In this document: positions 25,831 through 34,597 of the stretch, piece by piece
How positions within the stretch are numbered: position 1 is the first letter of the stretch
Layout: each line of letters opens with the position of its first letter
Origin: an uncultured Alphaproteobacteria bacterium
Lineage (GTDB): Bacteria > Pseudomonadota > Alphaproteobacteria > Micavibrionales > Micavibrionaceae
Reading direction: 5' to 3'
DNA length: 48,996 bases
NCBI GenBank assembly: GCA_937934135.1
Contig: CALHAW010000017.1
Span: 1-48,996, forward strand
The notes under the pieces: generated by a model
What the model was told of the DNA's origin: nothing
Seen by the model: the letters and a program-made list of their open reading frames with translations, nothing else
The model's database searches: none
Translations under genes and position numbers: made by a program

Positions 25831-27687
25831 ATGATAAAGAAAATACTTTCTTTACTGCTGATAGCTTTATTTGTGCCAACGCTCGTTGTCTCAAATCCTG
25901 TCTTCGCACAAGGCGTTCCATTACCAGGTAATGCCGATGGATCCATCGGCGCTGGCGATGGAAGAGGTGTTTGTAACTGGGATCAATTATTAGAACAAAT
26001 TGGCTGTCAGGAAACGGGGTTTGTTTGCGGCGGAGGTTCCTGTCCCAAATCTTGTGACAAGCAATATACCACATTGTCTGATCGTTCAAATGACCCTTCA
26101 TGGGGGAAATGGCAATTCACACCTTCAACATGGGCGGCGGTTACCGGAACACAATACCCACAATGTCAAGGCATCTCCAATGCCATTTCTGTTGAATGTC
26201 GTCCCGCCCAAAAATGGGCAACAGAACAATATTTTACCGAAGCACAAAACTGGCTAAAATCACAGGATTGGTGTGGCCCTAAATTGGGGCAAACCATTAC
26301 GGGAACACATCAAGGCACCACAAAAACCTGTCAGGTCAATAAATCTGGCCTTATCAGCGCATATCACAATGCTGGAAGAAATGCCTGTGTCTTTGCCAAT
26401 GGTAACAGCAGGTGGTCATCACAAATTAACTGGCGTATTTGTGATGCAGCAAATATTCCATTTCCTGAAGATTGTGACCCACAAACACAGCCACCGACCG
26501 TGTCCGAAGAAGTAACGCCCGTAAATGTTGATTCTATCGAAAGATTTAAAACACCGTTTGAACATCCAAGCCATTTTAACAGTCTATCTGAATCCCTCAA
26601 AGCCATCTGGGTTGGAACACTTCAAATTATGACATCGCAACTGACCGCCATCATGACGCAACAGGTTATGGCGGTTGGGTCTTTCTTTGATGCCAAACAA
26701 CAATTAGAATTACAACGCCTACACCGTGCCAAACATGCACAGGCCAATAAAGACTATCATCCTTCTGAACAAATGTGTGAGATCGGGACATTCTCTCGTA
26801 ACTTGGCCAATACTGAAAAACGAGCAGAGCTTACAAAAACAGCGATGGCAGAATCAAGCCTCAGCCGCCTGCTTGGAACAGGTGACATCACAACATCTGA
26901 TGAATTTGATAAAAAATCAAAAATGGTTGCATATCTTGATACTTATTGCTCTCCTAATGATAATGGCGGGCAAAATAGCATTATTTGCAATAATAAAGAT
27001 GCAACCCGCATGAACGCCGATATCAATTTCACCCAAACAATCAGCATGCCGCTTACAATACCGCTCAACATGTTAGATGACGACACAAAACCAGAAGAAC
27101 AAAACTTATTTGCCCTAATGGATAATCTGGTTGCGCATAAACCGTTCCCATGGAAATCAAAGGGCGCGATTAATCAACTGCGTTTCCGCAGCCCTTATCA
27201 AGAAATGCGTTCCATTATCGCCATGCGTTCTGTTGTTCAAAACAGCTTCTCTCATATTCTGTCTGAAAAAACAGAAAGCCCTGAAAAATTGGATGAAAGC
27301 AACGCGCCCTTTATCAAAGCCTTCATGCGTGAAATGGGATTAAATGATGAAGAAATCACCACAACCATTGGTGAAAATCCAAGTTATTACGCACAAATGG
27401 AAGTCATTACCAAAAAGATTTACCAGCACCCTGAATTTATCGCAAATCTCTATGATAAACCCGCCAATGTAAAACGGATGAAAGCGGCCTTAACCGCGAT
27501 TAAATTGATGCAAGACCGCGATATTCACAACGCACTACAACGCCGTGAAATGCTCATGTCTATTTTACTGGAACTTCAACTGCGTAAGGATCAACAAGAA
27601 TTGCTATCACAGGATATTCCAAACGCAATTCAAATTCCAAATCTTCCAAACACCAATCCAGATCCAGGCGGCCGCCAAAGCTTCTAA
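25831..27687 (+). CDS. Exported paralog 5: lysozyme-like domain fused to shared core
   Basis: A 618-residue protein starting two bases after paralog 4. The signal peptide (LSLLLIALFVPTLVVSNPVFA) precedes a Cys-rich domain of about 160 residues that resembles a lytic transglycosylase/lysozyme. It has LLEQIGCQETG with candidate catalytic Glu61, then DPSWGKWQFTPSTWAAVTG (the conserved Gly-x-x-Gln-Phe-x-x-x-Thr-Trp block), and later GLISAYHNAGRNAC, like the AYN/AYH helix of these enzymes. From about residue 260 the shared core follows: GSFFDAKQQLELQR, KDYHPSEQMCEIGT, NPSYYAQMEVITKKIYQHP. The domain would cleave peptidoglycan in the periplasm or outside the cell. Fusion to the core ties the whole family to crossing or contacting a cell wall. 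Confidence 0.85.
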   Translation: MIKKILSLLLIALFVPTLVVSNPVFAQGVPLPGNADGSIGAGDGRGVCNWDQLLEQIGCQETGFVCGGGSCPKSCDKQYTTLSDRSNDPSWGKWQFTPSTWAAVTGTQYPQCQGISNAISVECRPAQKWATEQYFTEAQNWLKSQDWCGPKLGQTITGTHQGTTKTCQVNKSGLISAYHNAGRNACVFANGNSRWSSQINWRICDAANIPFPEDCDPQTQPPTVSEEVTPVNVDSIERFKTPFEHPSHFNSLSESLKAIWVGTLQIMTSQLTAIMTQQVMAVGSFFDAKQQLELQRLHRAKHAQANKDYHPSEQMCEIGTFSRNLANTEKRAELTKTAMAESSLSRLLGTGDITTSDEFDKKSKMVAYLDTYCSPNDNGGQNSIICNNKDATRMNADINFTQTISMPLTIPLNMLDDDTKPEEQNLFALMDNLVAHKPFPWKSKGAINQLRFRSPYQEMRSIIAMRSVVQNSFSHILSEKTESPEKLDESNAPFIKAFMREMGLNDEEITTTIGENPSYYAQMEVITKKIYQHPEFIANLYDKPANVKRMKAALTAIKLMQDRDIHNALQRREMLMSILLELQLRKDQQELLSQDIPNAIQIPNLPNTNPDPGGRQSF

Positions 27688-27698
27688 TAGACTTTAAC

Positions 27699-27714
27699 TG
27701 GCACTATGCTTGCA
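27699..27714 (+). promoter_or_regulatory. Sigma-54 (-24/-12) promoter for flgKL
   Basis: TGGCAC, five bases, then TTGCA: the full sigma-54 consensus, with GG and GC ten bases apart. It lies 63 bases before the flgK start and 12 bases after the end of paralog 5. Sigma-54 drives late flagellar genes in several alphaproteobacteria. The leader that follows contains a small hairpin (CGCCC, loop, GGGTG) at about 27730-27742 that could affect stability or translation. Confidence 0.85.
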
Positions 27715-27776
27715 ACTCTTCCCTATGAGAATAAAAGTCGCCCTTCGGGTGATATAGCACAATAGGAGAGAAAGAC

Positions 27777-30245
27777 GTGACATTTCAGGCACTTAACACT
27801 GCTATTACTGGTCTTCGTGCCGCGCAAGCGCAGCTGAATACCATATCAAATAACGTCACAAACGCGACAACGCCGGGTTATAATCGGCAAGTTTTGCCGC
27901 AAAGCACTCAGCTTTTGCGCGAAACAGGCGCAACAGTTGGCGTGTTAACAGAGCGCACGGTGCGTGTGGTCGATCTCAATCTCCAACGTGATCTTTGGAC
28001 ACAAGTGAGCGCCACTAGTTTTCAAAGTGCTAAAGTTGATTACCTCCAACAAGTACAAAATTTTCATGGGCCACCAGATCGTGAATTTTCCATCGCATCG
28101 CGCCTTGCAGATCTGCGTGATTCTTTTGTCGCTCTTTCAGATATTCCTGATGATACACAAGCCTTAGAGCTGGCTGTTAATCAGGCGCAAATCACAGCAA
28201 ACAAATTTAACGATTATGCCGACCTTATTACAACCCTTCGTAATGATGCCCAAAGTGATATTCAATCTTCCGTCAATAAAGTAAACGGCTTATTAGAAGA
28301 AATCGTCAATATTAATATTCAAGTACGCAGCGCAGAAAATTTTAACCATTCTGTTGCCGGCCTTCAGGATCAACGCGATATCGCCATCAAATCATTAACA
28401 GAAGAACTTGATATTAGCTTCTTTGAACGCTCTGATGGCGTGCTTGTCGTACAAACAAAAGATGGATTGGAACTTGCTGGCGATGTTGCCCATCGATTAG
28501 AATTTCAAGGAACGCCGATCGGCGCCCTACAATTTTATCCTGATACGGCCAGCGCCATTGTGCTTATTAATGAAACCAACGGCCACACCACCCGTACAGA
28601 CATCACAGAACGCAGCCCCGGCGGGCGCATCGGCGCGCTTATTGAATTACGCGATGATGTATTGCCTTCTTATCAAGCGCAAATTGATGAATTGGCCTTC
28701 CAAACGGCGCGCCGTTTTGAATTACAGGGCTTACAACTCTTTACTGACCAAAATGGCCGCATACCATCTGGTGATGCGCCTGACCCAACAACACTTCCCA
28801 CGCCAACTCCTGTTGATTATGTTGATTTTGCCCGTAATATTCAGGTCAATAAAGACGTCGTTAATGACATCACGCTCTTAAGAACAGGCACGTTTAACCA
28901 AGACGCCACCGCGCCCACGGGGGATAATTCTGTTATCCGCCGTATCATCGAATTTGGTTTTGGTGATGTGAATTACCAAGAAGCCATCGGATCAATAGAT
29001 TTAAACGTCGCCGCCCCCGCAACAGACCTCCAAGGGTGGCTCGGCCTTGCCTCTGTCAATCAAGTTGTGACAGGCGTTGATCTTTCAAACTTTACTGAAA
29101 TCAGTGACGGCAACCCCGCCACAAGCACTGATATTATCAGTGCGCTCAATGAAAATTTCTTAGATTATCCTAATAATGATAGCTTCCAAATTACTGTCGA
29201 AGACCCACGTGGCGCAGGATTTGGCCCTCTTACAGTTGAAATTGACCTCAGCGATACACAAGCCGCCTTCCCCATTGATGGTGTGACCATTAACAATGCG
29301 CTGGATCAAATTATATCACAAATTAATGCCCAAGGGGCAGCGGCAGGTATTCCTCCTGATCAACTAACAGCAACACGGAATGTAAACGGACAGCTTGTCT
29401 TAAACAGTCGCAGTAACATGACCATCAGTGCAACAGGATTCCCTAATGCGCTCGGTACTGAAAACTTAAATGCGCTTGGTATTCAAGAAGGCACTTTCGA
29501 AACAGAAGACCCAAACTTCACCGTTCAGGTCGGTAATGATGACCCTGTCACCATTACAATCGAACCGGGTGATACGCTTGCAGACCTACAAAATAAATTA
29601 GAATATAACGTCACAACAGAAACAGGTGTCCCTGGCCTTCAGGTCACTATCGGTCCCGGCGGTGAATTAATTCTTCGCCCCAGTGTTGATGACAGCAACC
29701 GTGGCCCACTTGAACTTGACGCTGTTTTTGGTGGTGATATCACAATTACAGGTGGACCATTTTCAACCAATGGCGCGGTCAACCCCGCATTGGCGGCCAC
29801 ATCACAACCTGTTTCTATTATCGCCGCGCTTTTTGGAAATTTCACTGATGACGGAGCAACCGTTTCAGAAAACCGTGTAACGCGTGATGTTCCTTATCAA
29901 TTTGAAGTCACCGCAGGTTCTAATCAATTTACAAATATCCGTAATGATTTCTTAGGCCCTAATGCGGGTGTACAAACAGGGATATTCAGTTCAAATAATC
30001 TTTTAGATTTTGCCCAAAAACTGGTCGAAGAAACTGCGCAAGATTTCATACAAGCAGAATCTGCGTTTGAAAATGAAGATACATTGCGCGGCATTATACA
30101 GCGCCAATTCAGCGATGAATCAGGCGTTAATATTGACGAAGAATTAAGTAATTTAATCGTTGTACAAACTGCTTACGCCGCATCGGCGCGGGTGGTCACA
30201 ACGGCGGATGAAATGTTTCAAGAACTTATAAACGCATTTAGGTAG
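27777..30245 (+). CDS. flgK: Flagellar hook-associated protein 1 FlgK
   Basis: An 822-residue protein starting at GTG 27777 behind AGGAGAG. The N-terminus (FQALNTAITGLRAAQAQLNTISNNVTNATTPGYNRQ) and the C-terminus (DEELSNLIVVQTAYAASARVVTTADEMFQELINAF) are the paired helices that build the hook-filament junction. FlgK of enteric bacteria is about 550 residues. The extra 270 or so here lie in the middle, between about residues 330 and 690, and include three acidic segments that resemble each other in style (VQVGNDDPVTITIEPGDTLADLQNKL). They are probably surface domains. It is followed after 11 bases by flgL. Confidence 0.95.
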   Translation: MTFQALNTAITGLRAAQAQLNTISNNVTNATTPGYNRQVLPQSTQLLRETGATVGVLTERTVRVVDLNLQRDLWTQVSATSFQSAKVDYLQQVQNFHGPPDREFSIASRLADLRDSFVALSDIPDDTQALELAVNQAQITANKFNDYADLITTLRNDAQSDIQSSVNKVNGLLEEIVNINIQVRSAENFNHSVAGLQDQRDIAIKSLTEELDISFFERSDGVLVVQTKDGLELAGDVAHRLEFQGTPIGALQFYPDTASAIVLINETNGHTTRTDITERSPGGRIGALIELRDDVLPSYQAQIDELAFQTARRFELQGLQLFTDQNGRIPSGDAPDPTTLPTPTPVDYVDFARNIQVNKDVVNDITLLRTGTFNQDATAPTGDNSVIRRIIEFGFGDVNYQEAIGSIDLNVAAPATDLQGWLGLASVNQVVTGVDLSNFTEISDGNPATSTDIISALNENFLDYPNNDSFQITVEDPRGAGFGPLTVEIDLSDTQAAFPIDGVTINNALDQIISQINAQGAAAGIPPDQLTATRNVNGQLVLNSRSNMTISATGFPNALGTENLNALGIQEGTFETEDPNFTVQVGNDDPVTITIEPGDTLADLQNKLEYNVTTETGVPGLQVTIGPGGELILRPSVDDSNRGPLELDAVFGGDITITGGPFSTNGAVNPALAATSQPVSIIAALFGNFTDDGATVSENRVTRDVPYQFEVTAGSNQFTNIRNDFLGPNAGVQTGIFSSNNLLDFAQKLVEETAQDFIQAESAFENEDTLRGIIQRQFSDESGVNIDEELSNLIVVQTAYAASARVVTTADEMFQELINAFR

Positions 30246-30256
30246 GAGATAAATTA

Positions 30257-31387
30257 ATGACCGGAATTTCAACATTGGGTGCAAGCTTAGATCAAATCTC
30301 GCGCTTAAAAGTGCAACAAAATAGTATTGATATCCTCAGCACACAAATTGCAACAGGTAAAAAAACTCAAGAGTTTTCAGGATTGGGAACAGATATCTTG
30401 CGGACACAACGCGCCCGTACTGATATTAATTCATTGGAACAATATTCAACCAACATCCAAAATGGACAGCGCCGCATTGAATTGGTGACTAACACATTGG
30501 AACAAATCCGCTCTCAGGCAAATTTGGTTGTAAATGGCCTCACCGTTGGTGTTCAAGAAGGGGACGCCCCTGATTTAGCTACATTACAACAGCTTGCTGG
30601 GGATGTTTATGATTTTGTAGTGGATTTAATTAACGCCAAAGATGGTGATCGCTTCCTTTTAGCAGGATCAGATTCCAGCGTTAGACCCATTGATGATGAA
30701 GGGTTATTTGATTCCTTCCTTGGTACATTTCTTCCTGATAATGACGATATCACTAACCCTCCCTTACAGGCTTCTGGCTTTATCGGGGATTGGGGTAACG
30801 GCACCATCACAACAGATGAATTTATTGCCGCTTATCAAAATGTTGATGAAAATGTTTTGGGATATTCTGAAACACTCGTCAGCGGATCAACAGGTGAGGT
30901 ATCAATCCGCGTCGATGAAAATTCAGAATTTGATTACACCGTTTTGGGAAATACTGAAGGGCTTAAAGAAATTGTTATTGCTCTTGGCGTGTTAAAAAAC
31001 CTTCCTCTTCCTGAAAATTCACCTGGAGCGCTTAATGATCCAACGGCAACACGCCCCGCAGATGATACACCACCTTTCCCCTCTGCAGAAAAACAAGAAA
31101 ATTTCTTTCAAGTTTTTAACGAGATCCGTTCCACATTATTTAAGGCTATCGATAAAGTAGAACAAGAAGAATATCGCTTAAACCTTGTAGAGGCACAGAC
31201 CGAAATTATTCAAGAACAACATAAATTTCAAATTAACACCTTCAAAACAACCATTTCAGAAATTGAAGATGTTGATCTCACCGAAGCCGTGGCGCAAATT
31301 CAACAAGCACAAATTAGCCTACAGGCTTCTTTTAGTGTGACATCTATTTTGTCAGACCTCAGCCTTGTGAACTTCCTCACACGATAA
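30257..31387 (+). CDS. flgL: Flagellar hook-associated protein 3 FlgL
   Basis: A 376-residue protein with a flagellin-type N-terminal helix (ASLDQISRLKVQQNSIDILSTQIATGKKTQEFSG) and C-terminal helix (VDLTEAVAQIQQAQISLQASFSVTSILSDLSLVNFL). With FlgK it links hook to filament. It starts 11 bases after flgK with AGGAG in the right place, so both depend on the sigma-54 promoter. The gene stops seven bases before the end of the convergent gene at 31394, with no clear terminator between them. Flagellin itself is not in the window. Confidence 0.95.
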   Translation: MTGISTLGASLDQISRLKVQQNSIDILSTQIATGKKTQEFSGLGTDILRTQRARTDINSLEQYSTNIQNGQRRIELVTNTLEQIRSQANLVVNGLTVGVQEGDAPDLATLQQLAGDVYDFVVDLINAKDGDRFLLAGSDSSVRPIDDEGLFDSFLGTFLPDNDDITNPPLQASGFIGDWGNGTITTDEFIAAYQNVDENVLGYSETLVSGSTGEVSIRVDENSEFDYTVLGNTEGLKEIVIALGVLKNLPLPENSPGALNDPTATRPADDTPPFPSAEKQENFFQVFNEIRSTLFKAIDKVEQEEYRLNLVEAQTEIIQEQHKFQINTFKTTISEIEDVDLTEAVAQIQQAQISLQASFSVTSILSDLSLVNFLTR

Positions 31388-31393
31388 TTAAAA

Positions 31394-32443
31394 TTATTCA
31401 CCGTCTTCTGTTTTTGGCGGCGCTTTAAAGAAAGACATCGGACCACCCGCTCCCGCAGCGGGTTTTTCCGTCTCTTCTTTCGCCGCTTCAGACACGGGCG
31501 CTTCTTCTGACGCGGGCGGTGTTGTCGCTTCACTTTCTGGTTTTTTGCTCGCAAAAAAGCCCATTGGCCCTCCTGCCATCGGCGCTGCAGGCGCGGTACT
31601 TTCACTTACAGGCGGCACGGATTCAACAGGCGTGGCAACGGGCGGTGGTAGCGGTTCAATCGCAGAAGAAGAATCCGATGGCGCGGCGGCCTCTTCACTT
31701 CCTCCCATCACCGCACCCATCATTGCAAGCCGCGTTTCATAAGCCCCCCAAACAGGCGCAAGGGACGGCGCAACATCTTGGGCATTCCCTGATAATTTTG
31801 CCGTTTCCGCGCGGTGACATTGCGCATAAAGCGCGGACAGACTTTTAAAAATAATCAGCTCACTTAACTTATCTTCTGCGCCACTTTCTTTTGCCAAGCG
31901 CGCCGCATCTTTTTCTAAGCTTTCCGTCACTTCTTGTATCAATTTATTTTCACTTTGACCAAATGGAAATTCAGAAATTACATTCACAATATCAGTGACA
32001 CTTTGCAATGTGACTAACTTGGCTTGCGTTAAATCAAATAATGGTTGCGTGCCACCAATCGTTGAAAGGCGCGCACCTGCCTCACCAGCATTTGAAAATT
32101 TATTAGAAAAGCTAAGCACCGCTTCCAAAGATTTCAATAGACGTTTTTTATCCGTATCTTCGGGTAATTTTTGGGATGACGTGTAAAACCCTGCAATTAA
32201 TTCCGCTGCTATCGCTGCCAATGCAGTGCGGGTTTCGTCCGCTTGTTTTTCATCTTCTGTAACATCTAATTTATCATAAAGCGCAATGCTCATTTCAACC
32301 GCCATAGACAACATCGCCGCCATGCGTTCGGCCGCGACTGTTTCCTCTTGCCCTGCGGGCAGTGCAACAGATTCAACCGCCTGCGCCAGTGGCGCGCCGA
32401 TCTTGCTCAAAAGCTGTACTGAGAAAGAAGAAGATGCGCTCAT
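31394..32443 (-). CDS. Unknown protein with duplicated GGPMxFF motif
   Basis: A 349-residue protein I do not recognise. Residues 1-230 are predicted almost wholly helical with many Ala, Leu and Glu, and lack a signal peptide or membrane segment. Residues 235-349 are a disordered Pro/Ser/Glu/Ala-rich tail that contains the motif GGPMGFFASKKPE and, near the end, a second copy GGPMSFFKAPPK, closing with TEDGE. The repeated short motif in a flexible tail suggests a docking site for a partner. It converges on flgL. It could be a flagellar or secretion-related factor; an exported Dot/Icm substrate is possible but only speculation. Confidence 0.6.
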   Translation of the reverse strand: MSASSSFSVQLLSKIGAPLAQAVESVALPAGQEETVAAERMAAMLSMAVEMSIALYDKLDVTEDEKQADETRTALAAIAAELIAGFYTSSQKLPEDTDKKRLLKSLEAVLSFSNKFSNAGEAGARLSTIGGTQPLFDLTQAKLVTLQSVTDIVNVISEFPFGQSENKLIQEVTESLEKDAARLAKESGAEDKLSELIIFKSLSALYAQCHRAETAKLSGNAQDVAPSLAPVWGAYETRLAMMGAVMGGSEEAAAPSDSSSAIEPLPPPVATPVESVPPVSESTAPAAPMAGGPMGFFASKKPESEATTPPASEEAPVSEAAKEETEKPAAGAGGPMSFFKAPPKTEDGE

Positions 32444-32479
32444 AATACCCTAAGTTAAATAACCTTTATTGAAAAAACA

Positions 32480-33337
32480 TTAAGACGCCGGAAGATCAGC
32501 CAAAATATCAGGCAAATTCCCCGCGCGGCCGCGAATAATTTTTACCTTACCATCTTTCCCACGATAAATCGTCATGGGCGTTACATTAAATTTCCATGCC
32601 TGCATTAACGCTAAATTTTTCTGAATGCCTTGCGTGTTGGTACCGCTATCAATCGGAAGCGCAGCTTCATCGCCCTCAAGATGGTTATAAAAACGCTCTT
32701 GTGCGTCAGGCGTTGCCAATAAAAACGCCGCTTGCGCCAATGTCTCCTCCCGAAAACCTACGGGAACCATACGCACTTGTATTAAACCCTTATCCAAATA
32801 TGACTCCTTCAAATCCCTCATAAAACTATGACAATGCGAACATTGTGGATCCATGAAAGAGTAAATAACCGGCGCAGCCGCGTCACCAAATTGAATCCAG
32901 TTGCTATTTTCAATATCTGCAAACATACGTTCTGCAGGGCTTTTATAATCAAAAACCTCATCTGTTTTTTGTACGGCTGTCTTTAAATCTGGGCGCTCTT
33001 TATCCGCCGCCAAAAAATCAAGAATATCCCCGCCCCCTTGTTTTTGCAGATCACGTACTTGTTGTAATGTTACCATCTCCCCTTCTTTATCAAACAAAAG
33101 CCCCATCACGAACCCCTTGCCATCGGGCGTCACATAATAATATTGCTCTTGCCCTTGGAAGATCGTGATCCAGCCATCTAAACCGTGTTTTTTGCCCAAA
33201 TACCGGCTTTGTGCGCCGCGCTCTTCTAATAACTTCAATGCTTCAGGCATGGTAGGAACATTGCCTTGCGCCCATCCCGTCGAAGGGATAACAAAAACGG
33301 TAAAAGAAAGTAAAAGAACAGAAAGAAAAAGCTTCAC
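32480..33337 (-). CDS. Periplasmic thiol-disulfide isomerase, DsbC/DsbG-like
   Basis: A 285-residue protein. A longer frame starts at 33454, but GTG 33337 has GGAG seven bases upstream and opens a good signal peptide (VKLFLSVLLLSFTVFVIPSTGWAQ), so I take it as the start. The thioredoxin-fold domain holds the redox motif Cys166-Ser-His-Cys169 inside FMDPQCSHCHSFM, and the cis-Pro region is NVTPMTIY. The order of an N-terminal dimerisation-type region followed by thioredoxin fold fits DsbC/DsbG, which repair wrong disulfides in exported proteins. Five Cys-rich exported paralogs are encoded 5-14 kb away and are plausible clients. Confidence 0.87.
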   Translation of the reverse strand: MKLFLSVLLLSFTVFVIPSTGWAQGNVPTMPEALKLLEERGAQSRYLGKKHGLDGWITIFQGQEQYYYVTPDGKGFVMGLLFDKEGEMVTLQQVRDLQKQGGGDILDFLAADKERPDLKTAVQKTDEVFDYKSPAERMFADIENSNWIQFGDAAAPVIYSFMDPQCSHCHSFMRDLKESYLDKGLIQVRMVPVGFREETLAQAAFLLATPDAQERFYNHLEGDEAALPIDSGTNTQGIQKNLALMQAWKFNVTPMTIYRGKDGKVKIIRGRAGNLPDILADLPAS

Positions 33338-33433
33338 AGAATGACTCCGTTTGTAAAATTTATAATAAAACCATATTATTCCTATTGTACGGTAGAACCA
33401 AGGACAAATCAAAAACGCCCCGCATGAAAACAA

Positions 33434-34006
33434 ATGACTGACATTATTTATCACATTAACAATGTGCTTTTTTGGATCTTCCTCTATGTCCTGCTTTGGC
33501 AGGCTTATTATTTATTCTTTAATAAAGGAATCCCCAATATCACCACCGCACCCGCCATTCGAAAGGCTATTATCAAAAAAATAAAGGATTTAGGGCTTAA
33601 AAATCCTATTATCTATGATTTAGGCTGCGGAAATGGCAGATTTACCCGTGAAATAGCAAAAAATATACCTAATTCACACGTAATAGGCGTAGAAATAGAT
33701 AAAATTGCTTATTATAAAGCTTTATTTGTCCAAAAATGGGGAGATTATCCCAATATTTCCTATATTAAAGACGATTTTTACAATATTGACCTGTCTAATG
33801 CAGATATTGTCTTTTTCTTCTTGGTCGGGCGGGACATGTCATTTATCCGTGAAAAGCTGGAAAAAGACTTAAAAGCTGGTGCTATTGTAATCACCAATAA
33901 ATTTCAAATGGGCGGCGCCTGGGAACCATTAGGTGAGTATTGCGTCAAAACACTCGCCCCCGCGCAAAAAACCTTCTATATTTATTCCAATCAAAAACGA
34001 ACATAA
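33434..34006 (+). CDS. Membrane-anchored class I SAM methyltransferase
   Basis: A 190-residue protein with a hydrophobic N-terminal segment (VLFWIFLYVLLWQAYYLFF, about residues 9-27). A Rossmann methyltransferase domain follows: motif I is IYDLGCGNGRFTREIA and the acidic residue closing the second strand is in VIGVEIDKIAYY. The substrate is unknown. The segment NADIVFFFLVGRDM may hold the motif IV position. It starts 97 bases from the divergent Dsb-like gene and is followed after 18 bases by lemA, so the three plus-strand genes to 35707 look like one operon. AT content is slightly higher than in its neighbours. Confidence 0.8.
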   Translation: MTDIIYHINNVLFWIFLYVLLWQAYYLFFNKGIPNITTAPAIRKAIIKKIKDLGLKNPIIYDLGCGNGRFTREIAKNIPNSHVIGVEIDKIAYYKALFVQKWGDYPNISYIKDDFYNIDLSNADIVFFFLVGRDMSFIREKLEKDLKAGAIVITNKFQMGGAWEPLGEYCVKTLAPAQKTFYIYSNQKRT

Positions 34007-34024
34007 AAAACAGGAGTAAGCACG

Positions 34025-34591
34025 ATGGAATGGCTCGTCCCCCTTGGTATTATCGGCGCATTGGTCGTCACCCTCGCTACAATTTACAACCGCCTTGTGG
34101 CATTACGACAAAATCGTGAAAATGCCTATGCAGATATTGATGTGCAACTGAAACAACGTTTTGACCTCATTCCAAATCTGGTCGAAAGCGTGAAGGCCTT
34201 TGCAGGGCATGAAAAAGACGTCTTTGAAGAAGTCACCAAAATGCGCACCAAAATACAAGAAGCTGGCACACAAGGTGAACGCCTTGTCGCAGAACAAATG
34301 TTAGGGAAAGCCATGATTAACGTGGCCGCCGTTGCAGAAAATTATCCTGAATTAAAATCTGATCAGAACTTCCAAAAATTAATGGATGAATTGGCGGATA
34401 TAGAAAATAAAATTGCCGCTGCGCGCCGTTTCTTTAATAACGCCACCAGCGAACTAAACACCAGTATAGAACAATTCCCTGCCAACCTCATCGCAGGATC
34501 ATTTGGCTTTTCTAAACAAGATTTTTATGAAGTCGATGAAGAAGAACGCAAAGTCATGGAACGCGCCCCAGACGTTAAATTCGGAACGTAA
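34025..34591 (+). CDS. lemA: LemA family protein
   Basis: A 188-residue protein with an N-terminal membrane segment (about residues 3-22). The LemA signature follows: NRLVALRQNRENAYADIDVQLKQRFDLIPNLVESVK and YPELKSDQNFQKLMDELADIENKIAAARRFFN. LemA proteins form a helical bundle at the membrane with the bulk in the periplasm in known members; their role is unclear. CAGGAG lies upstream of the ATG. The gene is followed after six bases by an M48 peptidase, a frequent pairing that suggests they act together in membrane protein or envelope stress control. Confidence 0.93.
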   Translation: MEWLVPLGIIGALVVTLATIYNRLVALRQNRENAYADIDVQLKQRFDLIPNLVESVKAFAGHEKDVFEEVTKMRTKIQEAGTQGERLVAEQMLGKAMINVAAVAENYPELKSDQNFQKLMDELADIENKIAAARRFFNNATSELNTSIEQFPANLIAGSFGFSKQDFYEVDEEERKVMERAPDVKFGT

Positions 34592-34597
34592 ACATAA

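Noticed and set aside
33338-33454. N-terminal extension of the DsbC/DsbG-like protein
   Set aside because: It overlaps the divergent methyltransferase gene and would put a second hydrophobic stretch before the signal peptide; GTG 33337 has a well-placed GGAG.
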